From positions 204,501 through 268,500 of the forward strand of contig JALGYY010000043.1 of NCBI GenBank assembly GCA_025782575.1: 64,000 bases of DNA. Direction: 5' to 3'. The position numbers and the translations under genes are program-made. The stretch is from a bacterium. Lineage in GTDB: Bacteria > Orphanbacterota > Orphanbacteria > Orphanbacterales > Orphanbacteraceae. Below, piece by piece: positions 53,534-62,926 of this stretch. Below the pieces are notes generated by a model. It was not told where the DNA came from and searched no databases. It saw nothing but the letters and a program-made list of their open reading frames with translations. Position 1 is the stretch's first letter. Every line of letters starts with the position of its first letter.

Positions 53534-54490
53534 CTATAGCTTGAATCGCTCCAGCTCTTCCGCCACATGATACCCGCGTGCCTCGATCTCACTGCGAGCA
53601 TCGGAACCCCTCCAGATAGCCCGGTTCGTGTGATTCAAATGGATGAAGCGCACCTTCGCGCGCTCACTTGCAGGCAACGATTCAAAACGTCGCATGCTAT
53701 GTCTGATAAAAGGGTGCGGAAAGCCGGACATATCGCGGCCCGGGATTTCACCGTTATCAAAGAAAGTGCCGTCCAGATAAGCGACATCAACGTCCGCGAT
53801 CATCTCTTCGATTCTCGTTCCCCACTCGTCCCATGTTTCCCAGCTATCGATGTCGGGAATGAAGAGCGCAGCCCGTTCCGGACCATGAATGACATACCCG
53901 ACGACTTCGGAAAACTCCTGGCGGTGTGGCACGAGAACAGGCTTTACCCGGAGTCGCCTGTTCAACTCTAATTCTCTATCCTCTTCGAGAGATCGAAGAG
54001 AAATATTCTTATAGCTAACGAGCTGACTCCAGGGGCCGTTTGTGGTCAGGTACTCGTGCATTCGCGGCATGGCGAAGACAGGTACCTCTTTCGCGCCGAG
54101 CGACTCGTGGCCGAGAAACATCAGCCCGGTATAGTGGCCGATATGGGCGTGCGTCAAAAAGATGCCGTCCAGACCCGGCTTTTCTTCAGCGGGGGCGATT
54201 CTGTCGAGCATCTGGAGCTGCTCCCGGAAGTCAGGCGTCGCTTCAAACATCCAGCGCTCGGAGCTTGCCGGGTCGACAACGGCAAGGCTGACGACCCGGC
54301 GGCGCCTTGCTTCGTCGATCCAGCCGGGATGCTCTTTTGTACCTGCTTGCGGCACCCCTCCGTCCTGGGCAATACCGAGCACGACAATATACGGCGACAA
54401 CTTCTTATCGTGCGAGTCTGCTCCGACGCCTGAGGCTGCCAGAGCAAGAAGCGCGGCTAGTACCAGATAAGATGGGATTGAGACTGTCAT
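53534..54490 (-). CDS. Exported PqqB-like MBL-fold hydrolase
   Basis: A 318-aa exported protein with signal peptide (LVLAALLALAASGVGA). The fold opens with VLGIAQDGGVPQAG, as in PqqB-type metallo-beta-lactamase-fold proteins. The metal motif is THAHIGHYTGL (H114, H116, H119), where the usual Asp of HxHxDH is Gly; VPHRQEFSEVVGYVIHG, FIPDIDSWETWDEWG and LDGTFFDNGEIPGRDMSGFPHPF are further family blocks. HxHxGH is a normal variant in this subfamily, so loss of function should not be assumed. No PQQ gene is nearby; the substrate is unknown. Confidence 0.85.
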   Translation of the reverse strand: MTVSIPSYLVLAALLALAASGVGADSHDKKLSPYIVVLGIAQDGGVPQAGTKEHPGWIDEARRRRVVSLAVVDPASSERWMFEATPDFREQLQMLDRIAPAEEKPGLDGIFLTHAHIGHYTGLMFLGHESLGAKEVPVFAMPRMHEYLTTNGPWSQLVSYKNISLRSLEEDRELELNRRLRVKPVLVPHRQEFSEVVGYVIHGPERAALFIPDIDSWETWDEWGTRIEEMIADVDVAYLDGTFFDNGEIPGRDMSGFPHPFIRHSMRRFESLPASERAKVRFIHLNHTNRAIWRGSDARSEIEARGYHVAEELERFKL

Positions 54491-54576
54491 ACTGTCACGG
54501 CCCGATTGACCTCCCTACGGTTACATGCTAAACTATTCTGGTCGCGGAATATATAAATTCTAAAAGGAGTGTCACC

Positions 54577-57500
54577 ATGGTCTCCGGTCACAGGAGTCAT
54601 CCCCCGGCATTCTTCATTTGTTTTTTCCTCGCGTTCCTATGCCCGAAAGTATCCGCCGATTTCATAGGTCTCGACAGAAACGGGGACTTGCTCTGTGACT
54701 CCCCTTCGGACATGGGGGTCGCCACCGGAGTCGCGGGCGTCCGCGATACATTCGATCTCTTTATGGATGCCTCGGTGGGAATATTTTCTTGGGGCTGCAC
54801 TTTCTGCGTCAACGACTCGAACTCTATCATTATTGACACATTTCTCTACAACGCCCCACAGAACTGGACACAGATCGATCTGCACAGCGTCACAGTGCCG
54901 CTCGAATTGCGCGCCTTCTTCCCGAGAGCGAAGTGCCTGATCGCTCAGGCAGTTGACTTCGACCTTACGAACCCGATTCAATTGCCGGCACGACTCGGGT
55001 CATTCGCCTACGAGATTGCAGAGGCCACATGCGTCGGTTTTGTGATCGACGGTTCACTCAGCGGTTATTTTTCGACCGGTCTTCAATCAGTTGTTTTTGA
55101 TAACCCGGCCGATGTCTGCTCGCAGCAACCGTGCGGACTCTCCCTGACCGTCAATGGAGTCTCTCCTGAATGTCCGGTTCCACCCGGTCATGTCGGCGAG
55201 ACTTATCCCGGCGAAGTTGTATTCACGGCAGCGGGCGGGTCCCCCCCTTACACATGGTCCCAAACCGGTATGCCCACCGGGCTCGACATCGACCCACCGA
55301 CCGGCGAGGTGGTCGGCACGCCGACCACCATGGGCGATTTCTCGTTTGTCGCTACCGTGACCGACAGTCTGGGCGATCAGGCATCGCGTGCCTGTTCGCT
55401 CGTGATAGTCGAAGATGTCATGGTCGATCCCGACAATCCTGCTTGCCCCCTTCCCCATGGGATGAGGACGGAACCGTACTCTGAGAGCGTGCAATTCAAG
55501 GCACTCGGAGGAGCGCCGCCATACATATGGTCGAGCGTCGGCCTCCCGACAGGGATGGCAATCATTTCGAATACGGGATTTGTCGTCGGCATACCGGCAA
55601 ATACCGGGAAATACGTATTTACGGTAACCGTGGCGGACTCGGAACTGAAGCAGTTCGCATCCACCGATTCACGAACCTGCTCGATGCGCGTCTTTCGAGA
55701 ACTCAAAGTTGGTACGCTCCAGCCCGAGTGCCCGATTCCACCAGCGACGCCTGGCGAGCCGTACCCCGCAGGGACGACGTTCCAGGCTTCGGGAGGGCTT
55801 CCCCCCTATGGCTGGACCGCGTCCGGGTTACCCACGGGGATTTTCATATCGCCGTCCGGCGAAATCAGCGGTCAGACAAATGAGACAGGCCCGTTCTTAT
55901 TTACTGTAACCGTCACCGACTCTTTGGGGCAATCCGACAACCGCGAATGTTCCATCGATGCTGGATTCCCCGTATTGATCGACACGTTAGATCCGATCTG
56001 TCCACTGCCTTTCGTCCTCCGCGGCGCGCCGATTCCGGCGGCGTATTCTTTCCATTTCTTTGAGGGCATTCCCCCGATCGGCTGGTCGGCTTCCGGACTG
56101 CCTCCAGGCGTCACGATCGATCCAGGGTCCGGGCAGCTGGTCGGCAGCGCGACTTCCGTCGAAAACTATCCTTTCACCGTTTCCGTTACAGACAAGTACG
56201 TCACCAGCTCTCGTGATTGTGCACTGCGTGTGGTGGATCCACTCCAGATCGACGAAAGCGTCCCCGCCTGCCCCCTTCCCACCTCAGATCCGAACGAGCC
56301 ATACCCGGCCGGGTCAGTCTTTTCCGCGAACGGAGGGCTGAATCCTTACATCTGGTCACAAGCCGGTCTACCCGGAGGAATGCTTATTGACTCTCTTAGC
56401 GGGGAGATCGGCGGCACGCCCCTAGAGGCGGGCACATTCTTGTTCGAAGTCTCGGCGGTCGACCAGTTGGGACTGACAGACACTGTAAGCTGCGAAGTCA
56501 CCATCGGCCCCAGCTTTCTGGGGTTCGACCGGAACGGCGACATGCTCTGTGATCCCTCCGTCGATCTGGGAACAATCCTTGCTCCGATCGGCTCGGTCGA
56601 TACTCTTGATCTGTTCATCGATGGATTCGCTTCGACCACCAGCTGGGCATGTACATTCTGCCTGCTCGATTCCAATTCCGTTCTTCTCGACACGTTCATC
56701 TACAACACTCCACCCGCATGGACCGATATTCCTTTGCAGTCCGCCGCCGTTCCGGCTGAGCTCCAGAGTCAGTACCCCTTGATGAACTGCTTCATCGTAC
56801 AATCGACCGACTTCAGTTTCACAGAGCCGGTTGCCATTCCATCAACTCTCGGTTCGCTCATCTATGAAGTCGCCTCGGAACCATGCGTCGGTTTCCTGCT
56901 TCACGGTCCTGGGTCCGGATATCTGTCGACCGAGCTCGAGCCCGTAATTTTCACCGACCCTCACTCTACGTGCGGAACGTATTCCGATTGCGCTGTCACG
57001 GTCGCAATCGACGAACAGGACCCGGTCTGCCCGCTTCCACAGGCGAAACGGAATCAACCGTACGTCGCGCCAGGCCCGTTCATCGCCGCCGAGGGATTCC
57101 CGCCGTTCACCTGGTCCCAGGTCGGACTTCCGAGCGGTCTGGATATTGATCCTCAAACGGGCCTTGTCTCAGGAACGTCGAGCGCCGGGCGCGGCACCTA
57201 TCCGTTTACGGTTACGATGCAGGATGAGTTTGACAGAGTTGCAACACGGGAATGCCGGGTCAGACTTTGCGCCGGCGCGCTTTGCACGTTTTTCCCGATG
57301 CAGGTCGAGATCGGCGGAATCACTCTGGTCGAGCAGGAAGCTGGGGTCAGAGTAAACTGGACGGTAGTTGACGTATCACAATTCCTGCGAGTCCATCTGA
57401 TCGGCGGTCCCGCTCCGTCAGGTGACTACGAAGTTCTAGCTACCGAAGATGTGTCCCTCTTGAGTGGGGGAGCAGGCTTCGTGTATTTCGATTCGATCGC

Positions 57501-57894
57501 GCCTCTCGATCGAGAATACTACCTGCAAGGCGATTTGATAACCGGCGGGGTTGAAACGTATGGGCCGGTACTCAGAGTTTCGGCAACCGGCCTGCCGGGA
57601 TCCGAAGTGCCGGCACCCGGCAAGCTCACAATCAGGAGCGAGCCGAATCCGTTCAATCCAACGACGACGTTGTCATTCGCTCTCTCCGGAGCTGGCCATG
57701 TCCGGCTCGACATCTATGACGCCCGCGGATCGCATGTGAAGCGGTTGGTGGACGAGAGCCTCTTGTCCGGGGCGCATCAGATCGTATGGGGAGGGAAACG
57801 TTCGGGCGGAAGCGCCGCGCCGTCCGGAATCTACTTTGCCAGGCTACGCGTCGGAGACAAAAGGGTCGTGACGAAGCTGGTGCTTATCAGATAG
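54577..57894 (+). CDS. Large secreted protein with two DRNGD domains, He_PIG repeats and a FlgD-like sorting domain
   Basis: A 1105-aa exported protein (AAGGAG before the ATG; signal peptide FFICFFLAFLCPKVSA). Order: DRNGD domain 1 (about 28-195, starting FIGLDRNGDLLCD); five putative Ig repeats of the He_PIG type (about 200-640), each with 'GG-x-PPYxWSxxGLPxG' and 'TVTVTDS'; DRNGD domain 2 (about 645-800, FLGFDRNGDMLCD); a sixth Ig repeat (about 805-905); a beta-rich region; and a FlgD-like sorting domain (EPNPFNPTTTLSFALS, ending TKLVLIR). Each Ig repeat starts with a 'P-x-CPLP' phrase. It ties the DRNGD family at 1.9-3.9 kb to this surface protein. It may be an adhesin. Confidence 0.88.
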   Translation: MVSGHRSHPPAFFICFFLAFLCPKVSADFIGLDRNGDLLCDSPSDMGVATGVAGVRDTFDLFMDASVGIFSWGCTFCVNDSNSIIIDTFLYNAPQNWTQIDLHSVTVPLELRAFFPRAKCLIAQAVDFDLTNPIQLPARLGSFAYEIAEATCVGFVIDGSLSGYFSTGLQSVVFDNPADVCSQQPCGLSLTVNGVSPECPVPPGHVGETYPGEVVFTAAGGSPPYTWSQTGMPTGLDIDPPTGEVVGTPTTMGDFSFVATVTDSLGDQASRACSLVIVEDVMVDPDNPACPLPHGMRTEPYSESVQFKALGGAPPYIWSSVGLPTGMAIISNTGFVVGIPANTGKYVFTVTVADSELKQFASTDSRTCSMRVFRELKVGTLQPECPIPPATPGEPYPAGTTFQASGGLPPYGWTASGLPTGIFISPSGEISGQTNETGPFLFTVTVTDSLGQSDNRECSIDAGFPVLIDTLDPICPLPFVLRGAPIPAAYSFHFFEGIPPIGWSASGLPPGVTIDPGSGQLVGSATSVENYPFTVSVTDKYVTSSRDCALRVVDPLQIDESVPACPLPTSDPNEPYPAGSVFSANGGLNPYIWSQAGLPGGMLIDSLSGEIGGTPLEAGTFLFEVSAVDQLGLTDTVSCEVTIGPSFLGFDRNGDMLCDPSVDLGTILAPIGSVDTLDLFIDGFASTTSWACTFCLLDSNSVLLDTFIYNTPPAWTDIPLQSAAVPAELQSQYPLMNCFIVQSTDFSFTEPVAIPSTLGSLIYEVASEPCVGFLLHGPGSGYLSTELEPVIFTDPHSTCGTYSDCAVTVAIDEQDPVCPLPQAKRNQPYVAPGPFIAAEGFPPFTWSQVGLPSGLDIDPQTGLVSGTSSAGRGTYPFTVTMQDEFDRVATRECRVRLCAGALCTFFPMQVEIGGITLVEQEAGVRVNWTVVDVSQFLRVHLIGGPAPSGDYEVLATEDVSLLSGGAGFVYFDSIAPLDREYYLQGDLITGGVETYGPVLRVSATGLPGSEVPAPGKLTIRSEPNPFNPTTTLSFALSGAGHVRLDIYDARGSHVKRLVDESLLSGAHQIVWGGKRSGGSAAPSGIYFARLRVGDKRVVTKLVLIR

Positions 57895-58068
57895 AGAGGC
57901 ACCTTTCAGGATCAGCTCTCATCCTACCGGTTGGAATCCCGTTCTCGCTGTGGTGCGACTTACTCCCAGCACGGGGAGAAGCACCAGCGGTACTTCCTGA
58001 GTCAGAGCGTCCACCAGCGCCTTGAACGGTGGATACCCTGCCGATCGCTGTGCTACTATTAAGATCGT

Positions 58069-59475
58069 ATGCTTTTCAACTCATCGATATTCGCCGTTTT
58101 CATCGCCCTTCTGCTCCCGCTCTACGCGATCCTTCCTGCATCCCGTCCCCGGAAGCTTCTACTGCTTGTAGCGAGTTACCTCTTCTATGCCAACTGGGAT
58201 TGGCGTTATCTATCGCTCCTGCTCATTTCCACGGCGATCGACTACCACGCCGGAAAACGTCTTGCGAGGACGGATCGTCTCGGCGCGCGGCGTGGCTGGC
58301 TCTTCGCAAGTCTATTCACCAACTTAGGCTTTCTTGGTGTTTTCAAGTACGGGAACTTCTTTATTGAACTTGCTGAGCCGATCTGGTCATCGCTCGGCAT
58401 AGTGCCGATTCGTTTCCCGGGAAACATCCCCGTTGGAATATCGTTCTACACGTTCCAGACAATGAGCTACACGATCGATATATATCGGAAGAAAACGTCA
58501 CCTTGTGGCTGCCTTCTCGATTTCGCGCTCTACGTTTCGTTTTTCGCGCAGCTCGTGGCGGGGCCGATCGTGCGGAGTACGCAGTTCCTCCCTCAAATCG
58601 TATCGATGAAGCAACTGCGCATGGGAAACGTTTCGAGCGGCACGCATCGCTTCCTGCTCGGTCTCTTCAAGAAGGTAGCAATCGCCGACAACGTAGGTCT
58701 CTTCGTCGACACCATATTTCAAGCCCCCGGAGGTTACGGAGCAATCACGCTCTGGGGCGGCGCTTTCGCATTCGTGCTCCAGGTATACTGCGATTTCTCC
58801 GCCTACTCCGACATGGCGGTCGGTATCGGCCGCGCGTTCGGCATCAAACTCCCTGAGAACTTCAAGAATCCGTATCTGGCACGATCGATCACCGAGTTCT
58901 GGCAGCGGTGGCATATCTCGCTCTCCACGTGGCTGCGCGACTATCTGTTCATCCCGCTCGGCGGAAGCAGGAAAGGTCTTTCCCGCACTTATGCGAATCT
59001 CTTTATCACCATGTTCCTCGGGGGGCTCTGGCACGGTGCAGCGCTTACCTATGTCGTATGGGGCGGGTTGCACGGGCTGATCCTGATGCTGGAGAGGATC
59101 CTCGGGATCGGCACCAGCGTAAGAGACGAGAATCGCGGTGGCTTCTTCGGAGTCGTGCGCGGAATCATCACCGTCAGCATTCACGCGGTGGGGCTCGTCA
59201 TCTTTCGATCGGCCGACCTCCCGACGGCGTGGCAATACATCACGCGAATGGTGACCGCGTGGGAGAGTCTGGGGGGGGAACAGATGGCGCTCGGTTGGAC
59301 GGGCGCGCTCATTCTGCTCTGCACAGGACAGTACTTCATCGAGCGGCACGGAATCGACCGTCCGCTCTGGATTGAGATGCCGGCGGCAGTACAAGGCGCT
59401 GCGCTCGCTATGTTGCTCTATCTGACCGCATGGTTTCAGGCGGACAAAGTGGCGTTCATTTACTTTCAATTCTAG
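58069..59475 (+). CDS. MBOAT-family O-acyltransferase (AlgI-like)
   Basis: A 468-aa membrane protein with about ten hydrophobic helices. The family core runs FKNPYLARSITEFWQRWHISLSTWLRDY (with the first conserved His) and LGGLWHGAALTYVVWGGLHG, where the H near residue 321 is the catalytic His. PVGISFYTFQTMSYTIDIYR is another AlgI-type block. These proteins pass acetyl groups across the inner membrane to exopolysaccharide or peptidoglycan. The SGNH gene 8 bases downstream is the expected partner. No alginate genes are seen, so 'algI' is not used as a symbol. Confidence 0.93.
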   Translation: MLFNSSIFAVFIALLLPLYAILPASRPRKLLLLVASYLFYANWDWRYLSLLLISTAIDYHAGKRLARTDRLGARRGWLFASLFTNLGFLGVFKYGNFFIELAEPIWSSLGIVPIRFPGNIPVGISFYTFQTMSYTIDIYRKKTSPCGCLLDFALYVSFFAQLVAGPIVRSTQFLPQIVSMKQLRMGNVSSGTHRFLLGLFKKVAIADNVGLFVDTIFQAPGGYGAITLWGGAFAFVLQVYCDFSAYSDMAVGIGRAFGIKLPENFKNPYLARSITEFWQRWHISLSTWLRDYLFIPLGGSRKGLSRTYANLFITMFLGGLWHGAALTYVVWGGLHGLILMLERILGIGTSVRDENRGGFFGVVRGIITVSIHAVGLVIFRSADLPTAWQYITRMVTAWESLGGEQMALGWTGALILLCTGQYFIERHGIDRPLWIEMPAAVQGAALAMLLYLTAWFQADKVAFIYFQF

Positions 59476-59483
59476 GGGCGAGA

Positions 59484-60569
59484 TTGAACAAGGCGACGAA
59501 AGCTCTGATCTGGTGTGCGGCGCTCATGATCGCGAGTGAGGTCGGCATTCGAACTCTCGAATCGGGGCCGATCCGGGTCGTCGATGACGCGCCGAGTTTC
59601 GAAACCAGACGCCCATTCGTTTTCGTGCTTGGCACATCGCGGGTGCGGCGCGGCATCTGGCCGAGGGTAATCGAAAAAGCATGGGCGGAAGAGACAGGGC
59701 ATCGGCCGTGGGTCGCGAGTATCTGGGAGCTGGCGGTTACCAACATCGGCCTCTACAAGATCTACTTAGACGAAATCCGGCCGTGGGCCAAGAAGTCGAC
59801 AATCCCCAACGGTGTGCTCGCCATCGAGATCTGCGGTGCCTCGATGAACGACTCGTACATGCGAGACGAAGAGGCACGCTACGCACATGTGAGCACATTC
59901 GGTAAGCACTTGCGTGCCGGCGATCTGAGCGACGCCTCGAGCCAGCTCCTTGTCAGTTCCGCCCGATTCACCGAGATTAAGGGAATCATCGAGGATCGAT
60001 TCGGGAAGGGCGAGCGGCAGGAGGAGATCCGGATCGAGGATGGCGAAAAAATGGAGGACAATGGGGAAAGCGCCCCCCAGTCCGGGAAACGAAAGACATC
60101 GCTTGCCCAATATCTGCATCGCTATTCATGGGGGCGAGGTTACAAAGGATTCGACCCGCACCACGGCACGATGGATGACCTCAGGCTCGAAAAGATCCGG
60201 GAGCAGTACACAGGGACGCTACTCAAGGACTACGCGCTCGGCGGCATCCAGATAAAGTATTTAAAAAAACTGGTAAAGTCCGCACGGGAAGACGGCCTGA
60301 AAGTCGTCTTCTTCATTTTGCCGATCACCGCTGATCATAGAGAATTCTGGGACGGGGACATGTACGCGGCGTATGTAGCGGCGGCGGAAGAAGTGGCCGC
60401 CGAACTCGGCGTGCCGCTCCATAACTTCGATCGCGATTTCGAAATCTCTCCCGACGAGTTCCGCGACACCAATCACCTGAAGGAGGTCGGCGCGGTAAGA
60501 TTGTCGCGGGAATTCGCAAGCCGGCTGCTTGGAGACGGATTAGTGCCTGAGGCTGGGAATCAAAACTAA
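59484..60569 (+). CDS. SGNH-like partner of the MBOAT O-acyltransferase
   Basis: A 361-aa membrane-anchored protein if started at the TTG at 59484 (AGGGGC upstream); a longer reading starts inside the MBOAT gene. One N-terminal membrane helix (ALIWCAALMIASEVGI) leads into a periplasmic domain with FVFVLGTSRVRRGIWP (Ser block), IWELAVTNIG, and a late DTNHLKEVGAVRLS (Asp-x-x-His block), the layout of SGNH/AlgJ-AlgX-type acetyltransferases. A charged, low-complexity loop (GKGERQEEIRIEDGEKMED) splits the middle. Together with MBOAT it probably O-acetylates a surface polysaccharide. Confidence 0.8.
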   Translation: MNKATKALIWCAALMIASEVGIRTLESGPIRVVDDAPSFETRRPFVFVLGTSRVRRGIWPRVIEKAWAEETGHRPWVASIWELAVTNIGLYKIYLDEIRPWAKKSTIPNGVLAIEICGASMNDSYMRDEEARYAHVSTFGKHLRAGDLSDASSQLLVSSARFTEIKGIIEDRFGKGERQEEIRIEDGEKMEDNGESAPQSGKRKTSLAQYLHRYSWGRGYKGFDPHHGTMDDLRLEKIREQYTGTLLKDYALGGIQIKYLKKLVKSAREDGLKVVFFILPITADHREFWDGDMYAAYVAAAEEVAAELGVPLHNFDRDFEISPDEFRDTNHLKEVGAVRLSREFASRLLGDGLVPEAGNQN

Positions 60570-60610
60570 TTCAGTTAGTGGAGGCGGCCAGGCTGCGTGT
60601 TCTGTCCCTC

Positions 60611-60636
60611 GCCCTCCCCGTCTATGAAGGGAGGGC
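60611..60636. terminator. Hairpin between convergent genes
   Basis: GCCCTCCC and GGGAGGGC form an 8-bp stem with a 10-base loop between the SGNH-like gene and the oppositely oriented coiled-coil gene. No T-run follows; a moderate two-way terminator candidate. Confidence 0.5.
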
Positions 60637-60755
60637 CGGGATAATGAAGCGCGTGGCGACGCGGTGCATCGGAGGAGGCGACCTTTCCGTGAAACCCGGA
60701 CGACTCCGGCGACCGACATGGCGACATGCCAGGTTGCACCGCCATGCCTTCGCGA

Positions 60756-61481
60756 TCAGATGTTGTTCAGGATGGAGTCCACGTTTTTCTCGAACTTATC
60801 CAGGATCTCACTCTGCGTCTCTTTGGCCTCCGCCAACTTTTCCTCCGTGGACTGCAGTTCGCGCGCGAGTTGGCTCTCGAGGCCGCTCAGCTCCTGACTC
60901 GTTTGATCGATCAGTTCTCGGGCATCCTTGAATTTTGCCGCCCACTCGGCTGGTGAGCTGTTCTGGTCGAGATCAGCGGTCTGTTCCATGAGTCGTGTGA
61001 GTCCAGGCGATCCATCTCCCGCACCGGCCCCCAACTCCTTGAGCCGCAGGCCTGCCTTTTTGATCTCTTCCTCGTTTTCATCGCCATGCTTGCTTCCGAG
61101 GCGAACGACATACCCGAGTTCGTGATGCCTTAGCATGATATTATTAAAACGGTCGACTCTGAGTGTAAGTCTAGCCATTCTCCGCTTCGCAATCCGGATG
61201 GTCCTCCTCACGATGTTCTTCATGAGCCCGCTCAGATTTTTCGCTTTGCCCTTGCCGGCGACCGCCGCGCGGTTTCCTGCCGCCGGCTTTCCCTTGATAA
61301 GCTTCCCCATGCGGCTCGTCTTTGACTTGGTGAAGCCGGCAGCCGTCTTCCCGTGATCGGGTGCCTGGTCGACGGCAGGCTTCGTCTCTTCGCTCGTCCG
61401 TTTCTGTATCTGTTTCGAAGCGCTAGGTTTCCCGGTACGGAGCGGTGCCGTGGGTTTATTGTTCGGTCGAATCTTCGACAT
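60756..61481 (-). CDS. Uncharacterised basic/coiled-coil protein
   Basis: A 242-aa protein from the ATG at 61481 (AAAGGAG 7 bases upstream); longer in-frame readings have no support. Residues 1-100 are strongly basic with Pro/Lys/Ala-rich low complexity (NNKPTAPLRTGKPSASK, then KGKPAAGNRAAVAGKGKAKN) and an Arg-rich helix (VRRTIRIAKRRMARLTLR). The C-terminal 80 residues are an acidic coiled coil (SGLESQLARELQSTEEKLAEAKE). No signal peptide or known domain. The head may bind nucleic acid or membrane. The architecture parallels the 41935-42756 protein. Confidence 0.6.
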   Translation of the reverse strand: MSKIRPNNKPTAPLRTGKPSASKQIQKRTSEETKPAVDQAPDHGKTAAGFTKSKTSRMGKLIKGKPAAGNRAAVAGKGKAKNLSGLMKNIVRRTIRIAKRRMARLTLRVDRFNNIMLRHHELGYVVRLGSKHGDENEEEIKKAGLRLKELGAGAGDGSPGLTRLMEQTADLDQNSSPAEWAAKFKDARELIDQTSQELSGLESQLARELQSTEEKLAEAKETQSEILDKFEKNVDSILNNI

Positions 61482-61671
61482 GACGGTCTCCTTTCTCGGC
61501 GTAGGCCAGCCTGATAGGCTCAGGCTTGCAATCCGTCTATTGTGCCACGGGACAGAGTCTCCCGCAAGGCTCCGATCACTGTTGTATCGTGCAATCTGTC
61601 CGGTTAGTTGCGTGAAAACCGTCGATCGGCCTCCCTCAAAGAGAAATCCCGCTGCATGGCAACGGGTTACC

Positions 61672-61698
61672 TGGTGGAGGCGGCGGGAATCGAACCCG
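61672..61698 (-). repeat. Duplicated 3' end of tmRNA (attachment-site-like direct repeat)
   Basis: A 27-base exact copy of the tmRNA 3' end (T-arm half, acceptor strand and CCA: CGGGTTCGATTCCCGCCG, then CCTCCACCA on the minus strand). Beyond these 27 bases the sequence no longer matches tmRNA. Such duplicates are left when an element integrates into the 3' end of a tmRNA gene. Confidence 0.75.
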
Positions 61699-62220
61699 AT
61701 TGAGGCATAATTCTTAACCTGGTGATGGCGCACGGCTTACGTCCTAATTGGTTTGTACAACTGGAGTTTAGACACCTCTCGTTGTCCACGGGAGTCTACG
61801 CCAGTCCACTCCCGTACGCCCCGGTCGTGGAGATATTTTGGAGACGGATTAAAACATCTCTCCAGCGTTGGCCGTGACACTGAACGCCCCGATGACGGGG
61901 ACCCTGGCCCGGTGCTCTCGGGGGACATCTTTGGGGATCACAGGTCACCCATCTCCGACACCACCATACTCACTTCGATGGCAACCGGGTGCGACAATGC
62001 CGCGCACGTCAATACGCAGTTTCCTTACGCTCTGCTTACCGGATTCGCAGCGCTTCTGTAGTTTATAGTGGCGGGCACGACGATGCATCCCGCGTCGGGT
62101 GTCGTGGGGTGGTGGTACTGTTGGCACTGATCGTGGGTCTGACGCGCGGTGGTGAGGTCATCCAGGGAGAGCTACGTGGGGTCGCATCCTGAACAGTGCA
62201 TCCTAACCGGATGATTCCGG
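61699..62220. other. Region without a recognised gene inside the att-bounded segment
   Basis: About 520 bases past the pilin stop. Open frames here are short, overlapping and without recognisable motifs. No tyrosine- or serine-recombinase motif is seen. Confidence 0.35.
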
Positions 62221-62601
62221 TCAACGAATCTCGATGTTGTTGCCTTCGGCCGGGTAGTGCGCATGCCACTTGTTGGTCGAACCGGAGTGAGCGAGATGCA
62301 TGTGGATCGACTGCACGCCGTTCTTGAGAATTACACTGAATTTGTCCCACGTGACCCCTGGAGAGAGAGCGAATCCCGTGGAGGCTTCAAAGACGGCGTA
62401 GTTGGGAGGCAAGGAGCTGAATTGGATGGAGTAGTCTTCCAGGGCCATCATGGCTGAGTGCAAGTCGGATTTCATTGACGCGTCGAAGGCGCGGCTTTTC
62501 ATGGAGACATAATTCGGAACGGCAATCGCGGCTAGTATCCCGATGATCACGATCACGATCATGAGCTCTATGAGAGTAAAGCCCTGTTCTTGATTAGACA
62601 T
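62221..62601 (-). CDS. Type IV pilin-like prepilin
   Basis: A 126-aa prepilin with a short leader (MSNQEQG) cut by prepilin peptidase before FTLIELMIVIVIIGILAAIA, which has the N-methylated Phe and the conserved Glu at position 5. The hydrophobic N-terminal helix is followed by VPNYVSMKSRAFDASMKSDLHSAM and a short beta-rich head, without the two C-terminal Cys of many major pilins. It is closer to pseudopilins or short major pilins of delta-type bacteria. No other pilus gene is near. It lies between the two copies of the tmRNA 3' end. Confidence 0.85.
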   Translation of the reverse strand: MSNQEQGFTLIELMIVIVIIGILAAIAVPNYVSMKSRAFDASMKSDLHSAMMALEDYSIQFSSLPPNYAVFEASTGFALSPGVTWDKFSVILKNGVQSIHMHLAHSGSTNKWHAHYPAEGNNIEIR

Positions 62602-62926
62602 AGTGAGCTCCGGCGGACGTCATCGTAGCGACTATACATGCAGGAAGTATGCCACCCCCAACCTGCCCCTTGGTTGGCTTCCCAAGCGGTCTCCAGTCAC
62701 CGGCCCGAATAGGGAGGACAAGAAGTTTGCATCTTGCAAGAGGTAGCGCCTGCCGTCATGCAGAGTACCATTACCCCCGACCGGCCGCCATTCGGAGCAC
62801 CTATTGCCGATTCATCGTGGAATTACTCAAGATCTTCGATCTTCGCATCCACGTTGTTTTTCGATAGCTCGAGAGTACTCGGGTCGGCGGCAGCGGGCGC
62901 ATTCGCCCGAGAAAAAGCAGACTTAG
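62602..62926. other. Upstream region of the pilin gene, no gene seen
   Basis: About 325 bases between the pilin start and the tmRNA 3' end. It should hold the pilin promoter and one junction of the putative element. No coding region is supported. Confidence 0.35.

Noticed and set aside
60574..60587. A third partial copy of the tmRNA end (GTGGAGGCGGC)
   Set aside because: Only about 11 bases match and the T-arm part is missing; likely chance in GC-rich DNA.
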